Origin: Malaya genurostris
Lineage: Eukaryota; Arthropoda; Insecta; Diptera; Culicidae
Direction of reading: 5' to 3'
DNA: 64,000 bases
Assembly (NCBI RefSeq): GCF_030247185.1
Contig: NC_080572.1
Coordinates: forward strand, 217,897,435 to 217,961,434
Translations under genes and position numbers: made by a program
In this document: piece after piece, positions 54,306 through 64,000 of the stretch
How positions within the stretch are numbered: position 1 is the stretch's first letter
Layout of the letters: each line of letters starts with the position of its first letter
The notes under the pieces: model-generated
Database searches by the model: none
What the model was told of the DNA's origin: nothing
Seen by the model: the letters and a program-made list of their open reading frames with translations, nothing else

Positions 54306-56905
54306 TTAAATAGCTAAAGACGGCGGAAATTTTAATACGCAATTAATATTTTATTTAAAACTCGAAAACAATTATCAAACCAAAAGGTTCCTGTTTGTTT
54401 ACTATGACTGAAAATCTAAACAAAGATTATTTTAAGAAAATATTTGGTTACAACGTAGAATCGTCAAATCGCTCTCAAGATCTAGAATTATGATTTAGTT
54501 GTTCAAACAAGCAATTTTTCATAAAAAGTGGAAGCTTTGATAAGGCCTTCAAGCAAAGGCTACACTGAAACCGTTCGTTTATGATCAGCTGTTTGAAAAC
54601 CAGTACAATTATACCGACATCCGTAAAAATAATTTGGTATGCTCGGGAAATTTCACAACATCAAAATTGATGAGAATTCATACAATTACTGTTGAAATTG
54701 ATTATTCGCGAATATTCATTCTGATTATGAGCAAAACAAATCTTCATTGATCAGCAAAAACGTCCCATGGATTGTAACTCCGACCAGTTCACAAATGCCG
54801 TCGGTACTTCAACATTGAACCTACCTTCATTTTCTCCTTCACAGCTTCCGACTCATGCGTACGGCTTTCATTTGTCTTCTCCTTGTCTTATTTCTTCGAT
54901 GCGTTCAAATTTTGCTCGATTTAGCGCTATCATTACACCATTACACAACTTTCCCACTGGCACTTCACTTTAGAGCAATCAACATTCCAACTTAAAGCAG
55001 AATATTTTCCATAAGTCAATTAAGATCACGTCAAGCGCCAACTTGTTTCAATGCTTCCCATTTTCAACACACATTTAATACCCAAAAGGGGAAGCAATTT
55101 TCTCCAGTGTCATCAGCATTCCTCGCTTACTATGTTCCCAGACCGCTCCGGATGGGGAACACGACCACCACCACCACCATCACGAGCGGGGACCGGCTAT
55201 GCATTCTAATCGATTATCTACTAATGATGTCCGATTCGCGTCAGGTCGATAAAGTAGACGCTAAATACGAAACGTGACAATCGTTCGAACATACGCGCGA
55301 CTACGGTAGAACGAAAACGTGGAAAAGCTTAGTTCGACCGGCGTGAGAAAAAAATATGCCCGTGCACGTCTAAACGCGACCGTTATTCGCTCGGAACTGG
55401 TTGAATGTTTGCTCTCTCTCGGTTAGATGTATCGATCGATCCCTCCCGAATCCGAAAGCACAAACGTTGGCAAACTCATTGACACATGATCTCACAAGCT
55501 GATAATAGCGAAGAGAACACCATGACACAACAAACAACAGATCAGCTGTCTGGAAACGGGAGGTGATTGTTTTTCGTTCCATTCGTTTTGTTCGGTTTTT
55601 CCTTAGTTGGCTATGCTTTGTCTTTCAAACTTTGGCAGATTTTCTCTCCAAACATTCGGACGAGCTTTTACTCATGCTTTTCCAGTCATCTTCCATGTGA
55701 TGTGTGAGAGAATATGTTTTCATATACATAGAGGAGAGTGCCTGGACACATGGAAAAGGCGTCATGGAAACATGGATGCTCCTCCCACCAGTATATTCAA
55801 AGTATGTAAATGTTTTTCGTCTCTTTTTATTTACAAATTCTTTCGTCTTACTCATCGCACAGTTCATTTAAGTATTCAATTTCCTCGATCGTATCACCAA
55901 TTCTAAGGAAATACTTTATTTCTCTATTTTGCTACTGATTCAGGATGCCGCTCGTAGAAATTATGAATCAAATTTGTTTAGAAGTTTTCTATTTCCAACA
56001 GGTTCTAAATGGTAGAAATGAAAAACTGTTGTGGCACCTTGAGGAAAACCGTTTGATGGATCATTATCAACCCCGTTTGCGTTGGCCAATAAATCATTCT
56101 AAGAAACCTCGTAGACACCAGCCGGCTTCGCCATGAACGTTAATGAAGTTTTACGATAACACATAAAACTGGTGAAACAAAACAAACGCACTTTATAACT
56201 CAAGTCCTAGCGATATAAACTATGTTGCCGTCTAAGTCTTGTTTCAATTAGGTACGAAAATCATAAAACCGATTGTTTCTTCGCGTTTAGTAATTGGGTT
56301 TTACTGGTTTCCTTCTCATGAATGCCTAATTATCTGCCTTGTGTTGATGATAGACTCTCGATTCGGCAAATGTGCACAATGTGGAAATTCGAGCCGCCAA
56401 AACTGACGCTAGATAGGAATCTTTAATTTACGTTTACCATTAGCAATAAAGATGCAAAGTGCATTCAAATAGAACTGTGCGCAGTTCTCCTCTTGGTCCG
56501 TTCCGCATTGTAGTAAGAGATTCATTAGGTTGAAGAAACTTCAATAACGATAGAAATTTTGTAGAAAAAATTATTATCACTTTTCGTAGACGATTTAAAT
56601 CATTGAAACACTATGGAGAACTGTTTATTTCGATGTAGTTTAAGAAAATGGGGTCAATATAGGAAAGAAAAAACCCAATAGTAAAAACATGTACTGGTTT
56701 ACAAATTACACGTGAAAATAATGAAACTTTTTATTGCCGATTAATACATATTGTACAATATCAATCGTACAATAAAAATCGTGATGATGCGAAATAATTC
56801 TACGAACTATAAATTTGGTGGCGGTCTTTATTAAAAATAAACATGGTAGGATTATGCAAACAATGCAATGAACAATTGCAGAAACCGGTAACAAATGATC
56901 AGACT
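54306..56905. other. No gene seen; GC-richer island 54,760-55,620
   Basis: The island has a CCACCACCACCACCATCACG tract at 55,167 and frequent CpG (CACGTCTAAACGCGACCG). It matches no repeat here. Short frames on both strands have no domain. On the minus strand it could hold a promoter or 5' untranslated exon of Awh, but no initiator plus donor combination was convincing. Confidence 0.35.
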
Positions 56906-57106
56906 TAACGCATCACTCAATAAGTCTTGTGATTGTCTCACACACATGGCGCTATCAGTGTCAAATCCATATGACGTTTATGAGGTACCAACTTTCAAAA
57001 GACTATGTGTGAAAATTTCAAGATATTTCGATTAGCCAGAAAAAAGTGACAGCCATTTACGTGAAGCTATGTTTGACATTTTCAAAACAATAGATTCAAA
57101 ACTTTT

Positions 57107-57755
57107 TCGTTTAGCCCCATTTATTTTCTAGTTATAATAATCAGTTGAAATATGATCTACAATCCAAAACCAGAATCAATACGATCAATCAATACTGGTT
57201 AATATTACGTACAATTAACGTACAAATTACGTTAATGTTACGTACAAAACATCTGTGATCCAATTAAATACAATGCGAGTGACAGTAGAAATCGGTTTAA
57301 CCCGTTTTACTCTAATTTATTTCATAAATCATATCATTGGTTAAATTTTCTCGATATTACGAAAAAAGACCTAAAAATAAGATTGCAAATCATTACAAAT
57401 AAATTAAGGTAAAACGGTATAACAATACTCGTGCGGTTATTGAATCTATTTGATTTCTTATTTTTATGTTTTTCTTCGTAATATCAATCGTTTTTTATTA
57501 ACCGCAGTTAGTCTCCTATCGAAATTCAAAGGAATGTTCATCCATAGATAAAACTTATAAAATAAATTGAGGTAAAGGGGGTTAAACGGGCTAGTACTAT
57601 CATTCCCATTATGTGTGTTTGGATCACTGAAGTTTTCTACGTAATATGGACCAATATTGATAGGTCATATTGGATCTGCTTCGGGATTGTAAATCTGAAT
57701 TCAACCTAAAGTTATGTTTGTGGGAAAATTGAGGTAAAACGATGTAGCACGATAC
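57107..57755. mobile_element. Long foldback (imperfect palindrome) inside the mariner copy
   Basis: Paired blocks converge on about 57,420. TCGTTTAGCCCCATTTATTT (57,107) pairs with AAATTGAGGTAAAACGA (57,728). CTACAATCCAAAACCAGAAT (57,160) pairs with CGGGATTGTAAATC (57,681). GTTTAACCCGTTTTACTCTA (57,296) pairs with TTGAGGTAAAGGGGGTTAAA (57,568), and ATTACGAAAAAAGAC pairs with TTTTTCTTCGTAATA. No ORF. It appears to be a MITE that landed in the mariner 5' region. Confidence 0.75.
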
Positions 57756-57779
57756 TGCGATCATGGGAACTATATGTCA

Positions 57780-58560
57780 ACTATTTTTTGAGATTATATG
57801 TGAAAAATAGAACTGATCGTTCAATTGAAGTGGCTACTCCAGGAAACATCAGAAGAGCCCACAAATTTTTCAAATCTAATCGTAAGTTTAAATCATTGTC
57901 AATGAGATAGCTGAGAACGTGAAGACATCAAAAGGTAGTGAGTTTTTAATTATGCATGAACATTTGATCACGAGAAAGCTCTTTTCAAACTGGGTGTCGC
58001 GTTTACTCACAGTTGATCATGGTAACAAGTATTAAATCAGATTTTTTGTGTCGATATGTCACAATGAATGAAACATGGATCCATCACTTCACTCCGGAAT
58101 CAAGATGATCTTCAATCGAGAGAACTGCAGCCGGTTAATCACGTCCGAAGCGTCCAAAGGCACAACAGTCAGTTGGAGAGGTAATGGTTCCAGTAGTTTA
58201 GCATGCACATGGTATATTCTTCATCGAGTATCTTGAGAAAGAAACACAATCGTTTGCGAATACTACAGAGCATTGTTAGATAGTTTGAATGCAAAAATCA
58301 GAAAAAAGCAACCTCATATTTTAAAGAAAATAACCACTGTTTTATCACAACAATGCTGTATAGTTCAGATCTGGCCCCCAGTGGCTGCTGGCAATTCGCG
58401 GCCTCAAGAAAAAGGCTCGCCGGTATAAAATTCAACTCAAATGCAGGAAGCAATTCCTGAATGTGAAGTTTAATTTTAGTTGAATAACAAATCTTTCTGG
58501 AAGCACGACATGGAGAAGATAGAGAACCGATTGAAAGAGACTATATTGATAATTAAAATG
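57780..58560 (+). pseudogene. Mariner (DD34D) transposase remnant
   Basis: Fragments in order: VATPGNIRRAHKFF, NWVSRLLTVDHGN, VTMNETWIHHFTPES (first catalytic Asp of MDETW changed to Asn), RPKRPKAQQSVGEVMVP, HAHGIFFIEYLEKETQ and LFYHNNAV (second Asp of HQDNA lost). At the end, DLAPSD is not readable. About 70 N-terminal codons are missing next to the foldback. Many stops and frameshifts are present, and it is clearly inactive. Confidence 0.85.
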
Positions 58561-58620
58561 GATTTTCAGCAAAAAAAAGTGTTTTTATTAATTGGTCACA
58601 CGGCTTATTAAGTGATGTGT

Positions 58621-59768
58621 TTACATTTCGGCATCTGAATGTGCTGAAACAAAACTTCATAAGATAACATAAGGGCAAACATCTTACGGAGATTAGGAAC
58701 GCATCCAGATCAGTCTCGAATATTTGAGACCTAACAAACAGATGACATACTGATTTCAAAGCAGCTCTAATTTCCAAATGATAATTTAAATATTTACAAT
58801 TTCTACAAATACTCTGCAAGGACTCCGATCTGTGAATTTGGAAGCTTAAATGAAGGTGTAATGAGAAAGTCGGTCGGTAATTTCGTTTTTGAACTTCTTT
58901 TCGAGAGCACAAAAACAAAACTCCTGATAGAGCATAAAGTTTTCGTGATATAAATTTTATTAATAGTGGGAATGAAACTGAACAAATAAGTGTTATGAAA
59001 CGGGAGAAAATAACCGAAGAAGGCAAGAAAAAATTGTTTTAGAGCATTGGTTAGAGGACAAGAAAAATAATCTCTCTTGTCCACATCCCGTTCACACGAT
59101 TTCTTCCGAAATTGAACTCTGATACATCCAAATGTTTTATCAAAAATAGAATATTAAAACCAATTTTTTATGCATACCACAGGTACACGCACTTCTCTGT
59201 ACAACGTCTTTCAAAATAGAAAAAGAATCTTGTCGATTGGATCAGTAGTTTTCTTTTTATCGAGTGAAAGAACGATCTCGAGAAACGTGCTTCAAAATTT
59301 ATGTGATTCAAAGGAAGGGCATTATCGAAGGCAAAATTCAAAGAACTCTATCTCCAAAACTATTCACGTACGACTTTGACATTATGTTCTCAGACAGCCA
59401 GCGATGGCATTTCACTAGAGTGATACACCAGCGTGCAAGTTTCATGTCTACAATGAGGATACAACCGGCGAACACCGCACAGAAAGGAATACGCACTTCT
59501 CCTCAGCGTCGAATAGACAGACTTTAAGTGTACGCTTGTGTTTGAAGAAGCTGGTGCGAGAAAATCTCACTATTCTTACATGAACTGCTCTTACGTATTC
59601 TCACCTGAATACACCCGAGTGTTCACTGGCACATGCACTGGTGAGTTAACACTTCTGTAATTATTTTTTTCAATTTGTAGAGAATAGAGTTGGCCTTGCT
59701 ATGAAAATGAAAAATTCAGCGATAAATTGTATTTTCGTTGAACATGCGTGCCCCACGCTTCTCTTATG
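58621..59768. other. No feature seen
   Basis: Open frames of 60-157 codons occur on the minus strand (58,553-59,084), but their products show no domain or compositional sign of coding. No repeat match within the window was found. Confidence 0.4.
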
Positions 59769-59991
59769 TACGATTCAGGCAGTCCGCTGTCACCGTCACC
59801 GTAACGTCAGCTTCCGTCAAAATTAGTTCAATACTTTCTTTACCAGAACGTTCAAACGTTCCGTCCGTCCAGACGCTCCGTGACGGTGACGTTATGTGTG
59901 AATGTCTCCATAAGAATGCATGTAACTAATTTTGACGGTGACGATATCGGAGGTTGACTGTGACGGAAGGTGACGGACCGTCTGAATCATA
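59769..59991. mobile_element. Foldback MITE, 223 bp, CCGTCACC-rich
   Basis: The left arm reads TACGATTCAGGCAGTCCGCT and the right arm in reverse complement TATGATTCAGACGGTCCGTC. Both arms then repeat CCGTCAC words and reach GTCAAAATTAGTT near the centre. There is no ORF. CTCTTATG and CTTTATGA flank it, too diverged to call a target duplication. Confidence 0.88.
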
Positions 59992-62654
59992 CTTTATGAG
60001 AACCCTACACTAGAATGGTGTGTACACTTCCCGGTTAGATGTAAATAGCGACGGAAGATCAAAATAATAACAAATTTCACCATTATATCTTGCCTCGTTG
60101 TTTCTGTACCGTCATAGCTATACTTAATATTTTCTTGATATTTTATCTAAGGAATCGAGAATTTGTACAATATCAGTTTAGCATCAAATTTAGTTTTTGT
60201 ATCTTATTTCGTTATTGATTCCAATTGATCCAGCAGAACCAGTAGTTCTATTTTCAAATAAAATACTCTTGAATAAACTGCATCAGAATCAGATAAGAGA
60301 AATGCTTATGACATTATTCTATTCTGAATGCTAGAATATGAAGTAACTGAAAAATTCGTCTTCAATAAATTGGTTTGATATTACATTAACAGAATTTTAA
60401 ATCTTCTTGTTATTTTGTCATGCAGACTTTGTAATGATTTTTAAAATTCTAACTCTTATTTCAAACTAAATAATGTTAATTTCTACCATAGAGATGTTTG
60501 ATTTTCTTAATAACATTTGTTATTGGTTTGAAAATCTTCGTCCACCTAGAGAATTTGAGAGCTTTGCTCTAGCAGTTTTGTGTGATCCGGTGCCACAGGC
60601 GAAAGAAAATAAATACGCGCTCTCATCATGCGTGTACACTTTATAGTACAGTGATGTATAAGTGTATAAGAGATAAGCTCTAGTTGATGTTGTCAGTGCG
60701 AGGAAAGAAATTACAGGGAGAAAAACAAATACAAAGTTGTTGTCATTACACAGCAGCCAAAATCAAATGCATGCAAATCAATGTACGTTTTGTACGAACT
60801 ACCAGAACCGGAAGTTGAATCCAGATAGAAACCAATGGTTCCATGAAATTCTTCATTTGAATCGAAATTACCAGCGTTACCAGCAAAGCCGAAATCGATT
60901 CGTTTTGAGTTCACATTAAATAACGGCTCGAAATTTTAATTATTGACCACCCTATAATTCCGGAACCGGAGGTCAGATTCAGATTGAATTCCATAGCAAC
61001 CTGTGAGAACATAATACCTTTCAATCGAATCTTTGAAGTTTGTGAAAATCGTTCAGGTCATTTCGAAAGAATTTCATTTTTGGACATTTATAATCGATAT
61101 TTTTGGGCTACTGAAATCGGATATCTACAACCAATGTAACGATTGAACTTAATAGAAGGCAGTAACACTAAAGACTTGTGGATTAAAGCAATTTTAAGTG
61201 CATTATTTTAGATTTTTAAGGGAAAATTTTTAACCAACCTCATGCAACTAAATATGCATAACTCCGGAATCGGAAATAGGATTCGAAATTAAATTCAGAA
61301 GATTGCTTATAGCCGGGACTATCGACCTATTCACGCATATGACGCTCAAAATACTTGATAAAACTATGAAAATCGCTCCGCGAATACAGATTTACACGAA
61401 AAAAACTTCGGTTTTGTTGTTATATATATTATATATTATTATAGTTTTCAATTTAATACAACCAACGATTGTTTGAAGCAACCAAAATTTATCCCATAAT
61501 ATCCTGGTAGCTTAAAATAACTGAATTATATGCAAATATATTTTGTATTTTCGACATTAAAATTACTTGATATCATTGCAATGCCAAAAAAAAATATCTC
61601 ATTCGGCACATTTCCCAAAACAACGACGAAGACAGCATAAACTGCCGTTTTGTTCCCACCGATATTACTGTTGACTTTTGATGTACTGTTGCACTGCGGA
61701 CGGTTGCATTTCTTACTGCATCGAGTTGCATTTCGGTGCTGCACGCAACGGCGTCCCGCTGAGTTTGTGTTAAAAATAAAATAAATTTAAACACGTTTCA
61801 AATCATCCACAGCTGGCTACTTTTCCACATTTATCAACATGGTCACTTCGGGTAAGGGAAACCATAGGCACTTTCACAATCCGAGGAGGCTAGAATTTGA
61901 ATGCTTTTTCGCGTAAAACCATATGTTTCTCTTGTGAAACCGCTACGTATGTGCTTTTTACTCGCAATGAATTATAATTGAACCGATTGTGAGCTTCAAA
62001 TTTCCCTACACCGATCGCTTCTCGTGGCCTCATCTGTGGTCAATTAATTTTCCCTCAATTCCACATAACCATCACGATCGGCTCGAAACAAGAAGTGAAT
62101 TAACTTCGATCAATTTCACCAACGAATCGATTACAGATTTATTTACACGCGCAGTGGGTTGCTCACTGTTGCACCCAGCTGGGGATCCTCCGGTAGACCG
62201 GAGAGCGCAGATCATAAGCCATCAACGGGCATCGCGATAGCGAAGGGGCGCTCATTTATCGCTACCCTGGCGGTCGATCGGAAAGCGGGGCAAACCTAGG
62301 AACAATATCTTTCACGATTGCGCCTTCGAATAGTGCTGCCCTCGTAGCGCCATCTCCCGTTGCAACGGTGTGTACGGCCATTTGTTACTCTTAAGCATCT
62401 TGTAAATTCTCTAGCACTGGTTGTTTTATGTTATCCCATAACATCTCAATATGAAAGTTTTGTTTGGATTTATTGAGGTATTATGGGTTAAAGATAGTTC
62501 TGATACTTGGGCTTTGTTTTTTTATGTAAGTATTTTTTTAAATTTAGTTTTAGTACATTTTGAATGACATATAGAGAGATCAATTTTAGAAAAAAATAAT
62601 ATTTTCAAATTATTTTCGAAAAATGAAAACTTTGAATTTGGGGTGTTAATGAAA
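59992..62654. other. No gene seen; repeat fragment at 60,945 and GC-richer island 61,800-62,400
   Basis: CCCTATAATTCCGGAACCGG near 60,950 followed by a short diverged monomer is a remnant of the dispersed repeat. The island 62,150-62,370 is CpG-rich (GGATCCTCCGGTAGACCGGA, GCGATAGCGAAGGGGCGCTC) and unique within the window. Open frames at 61,526-61,794 (minus) show repeated ATGCAAC words and no domain. Confidence 0.35.
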
Positions 62655-62720
62655 CACTGTTTTTAATCCACCTAGTGGTGCTATAATACCTTTCCCGTGT
62701 TACTCTTGTTTTCATTTGTA
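62655..62720 (+). repeat. Dispersed repeat terminus, isolated
   Basis: TTTTTAATCCACCTAGTGGTG is followed by CTATAATACCTTTCCCGTG. This is the left terminus of the family with nothing recognisable behind it. Confidence 0.7.
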
Positions 62721-63194
62721 ATACTACACGGAACGACCGAAATTAGATCTGCGCCTAATTCGTATTACTGTTTTTGAATTAGTTGATTTTAACAACAAAA
62801 TTTTCAAAATAACTATGAAATTTGTTAAAATTGAGAATTTACTTTGCTGAGAAAACTCTTATTTTTGTAGAATGTGTTTAGTTTGCGAATATCTTGGAAA
62901 CAAATCAGCAATATTTCAATCCAACACGAAATTCTCATTGACAACTAATTTTGTTATTAAAATCATAAAATTTGTTTCTATGTATCTGCCACCATCATTG
63001 CTGAAGGACAGCACAAAGAAAACAAAATTGAAATCGGTTTTATTAACAAGTGCATTAGCCAAAAACTCATGAGAAGTGTCAAAGCAAAACAATCCATTAA
63101 AAAGCTAAAAAGGACAGTCTTGTTGAAACTGCTTGCAAATTGTTTTGATGTTTTTCGCATGTGTTACGATAAATCCAAATATAAATTTCAGAAC

Positions 63195-63310
63195 CGATAT
63201 GTAAAAATGACGTAAACTTTTAGCGGAAAGTGGATTTTTTTTCAGAATTTGTGCGCATTTGAAGCGATTGTGCGTAATAACGATTTACGCGGAACAGTGA
63301 AGTGAGTTTC
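63195..63310 (+). repeat. Dispersed block, copy B (partner at 440)
   Basis: Same orientation as copy A, sharing CAGAATTTGTGCGCATTTGA, GCGATTGTGCGTAAT-like and GCGGAACAGTG words. It leads directly into the HGKG reading frame. Confidence 0.75.
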
Positions 63311-63324
63311 ATTTTATTGCAATT

Positions 63325-63450
63325 CCTCATGGTAAAGGACTATGTGATGCACTCGGAGGTAATTTAAATCGAATGGCACGACGTGAAAGTTTTGCTAAAC
63401 TACATGAACACACAATCACAACTAAGCTACTTTCAGAAGAAAGGATACCA
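63325..63450 (+). pseudogene. Transposase-like fragment with HGKG-CD-LGG motif
   Basis: Forty-two codons read PHGKGLCDALGGNLNRMARR and ESFAKLHEHTITTKLLSEER before a TGA. The pattern HGKGPCD.lGG..KR is one I associate with an uncharacterised, widely multiplied DDE-like protein family in arthropods and Hydra; the family name cannot be given with certainty. The upstream block, also present at 440, may be its 5' leader. The fragment is truncated at both ends. Confidence 0.5.
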
Positions 63451-63836
63451 TGAACAAATTTATTGCATTTAACCTGTAGAATAATATTCTACTGTTTAAA
63501 TGATTATCTTTCAACGAGAACTTGAAATTTCAAATATATTTGTAAATTGTTTTAACTGTAACTTCTTCATTTTTCAAAAGGCACGGATGGGATAACCATC
63601 AATCTGTAGGTTTTATTAACAGCTTCAAAAAAAAATTATCGAAGAAATCTAAACCCTGATTTTTTTTAGTTTATTATTTTTGGTTCATTTTGAAATTATT
63701 GAAAAAAAAATCAAATTTTTTTTCAGTGAATATTTTTTTTTGAGTGCCCTATTGATTCCCTACAATTTCTTGCTGGACGCAATTTTTTGTACGAAGAACG
63801 GTTTCCGAATTACAACGAGACCCGTAAACTGTTTTA

Positions 63837-64000
63837 ACAGATCGGCTGAAAAGTTCGTATCGTTTCTATGAGAGGGCGCCACTAGAATTAAATCCATACC
63901 ATTTTCAGCTAGTACCAACCTTCAAAAGATACGTGTATAAATTTGACAGCTGTCTGATTATTAGTTTGTGAGATATTGCATTTTGAGTGAAGCTACTTTT
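63837..64000 (+). mobile_element. Mariner element, 5' end, runs off the window
   Basis: After a TA at 63,835 comes ACAGATCGGCTGAAAAGTTC, a typical mariner terminus (compare the Himar1 end with GGCTGATAAGT). The leader follows with GAGGGCGCCACTAGAATTAA, CAGCTAGTACCAACCTTCAA and TTTGACAGCTGTC. The transposase start is expected just past the window edge. Confidence 0.85.

Larger units (their letters stand above)
56908..58620 (+). mobile_element. Mariner element with both termini, interrupted by a foldback
   Basis: The left end reads ACGCATCACTCAATAAGTCT and the right end in reverse complement ACACATCACTTAATAAGCCG. The left leader, with TATGACGTTTATGAGGTACC and AACTTTCAAAAGACTATGTG, resembles mariner 5' sequences such as that of Himar1. 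The remnant transposase is at 57,780-58,560. The length of 1.71 kb exceeds the usual 1.3 kb because of the inserted palindrome at 57,107-57,755. TA or TTA flanks both ends. Confidence 0.85.

Noticed and set aside
58553..59084. 157-codon minus-strand ORF
   Set aside because: It begins inside the mariner terminus, overlaps another frame, and shows no domain.

Overview
The window is eukaryotic and reads as gene-poor intronic or intergenic DNA from a mosquito, most likely a large-genome culicine. The evidence is a single LIM-domain exon closest to insect Arrowhead (Awh), DD37E-type Tc1/mariner elements (a group known mainly from mosquitoes), tRNA-derived SINEs of mosquito type, a gag-only retroelement resembling Culex Cm-gag, Penelope-like and jockey/CR1-like retroelements, and an AT-rich background. 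Nothing looks bacterial and no complete host protein-coding gene is visible. The mosquito assignment rests on recognition of families and was not tested by a search.

Host content is small. One Awh exon (11,419-11,600, minus strand) has good splice sites. One tRNA-Cys(GCA) gene lies at 23,239-23,310. An 88-codon intact fragment of the first MBT repeat of the Polycomb-group gene Scm (16,936-17,199, minus) lies between inverted termini and looks like a captured gene fragment. Because Awh runs on the minus strand, the DNA to the right of 11.6 kb is probably its first intron plus upstream DNA. Several GC-richer islands (about 35.6-36.1, 42.0-43.2, 54.8-55.6 and 61.8-62.4 kb) are candidates for regulatory DNA or unfound 5' exons.

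Most of the rest is mobile DNA, much of it nested. 0-4 kb: a 15/16-bp tandem array, a 130-bp block repeated near the right end of the window, and an unexplained 231-codon ORF. 4.2-10.5 kb: a plus-strand jockey-like element split by a minus-strand CR1/jockey-like element and then cut by a defective DD37E element with 21-bp inverted termini. 13-19.5 kb: several copies of a dispersed repeat carrying a GGCCCGGAGGGCC palindrome, one split by a tRNA-Val-derived SINE with a perfect 13-bp target duplication. 20.3-22.2 kb: two divergent transposase relics. 24.3-28.2 kb: three more transposase relics and a SINE. 28.385-29.513 kb: a complete gag-only retroelement with a poly(A) tail and a 12-bp target duplication. 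31 and 36.6-38.5 kb: two Penelope-like copies, the larger with about 240-bp inverted repeats. 39.835-41.135 kb: a nearly intact DD37E element with TA duplications.

43.7-54.3 kb is dominated by copies of the dispersed repeat. It includes a 155-bp tandem array next to an AC microsatellite, and two 1.8-kb copies facing each other. A hAT-type element of 859 bp with a second MITE nested inside it sits in the middle. 56.9-58.6 kb is a mariner relic with both termini, split by a long foldback. The right edge holds a transposase-like HGKG fragment and the 5' end of another mariner that leaves the window.
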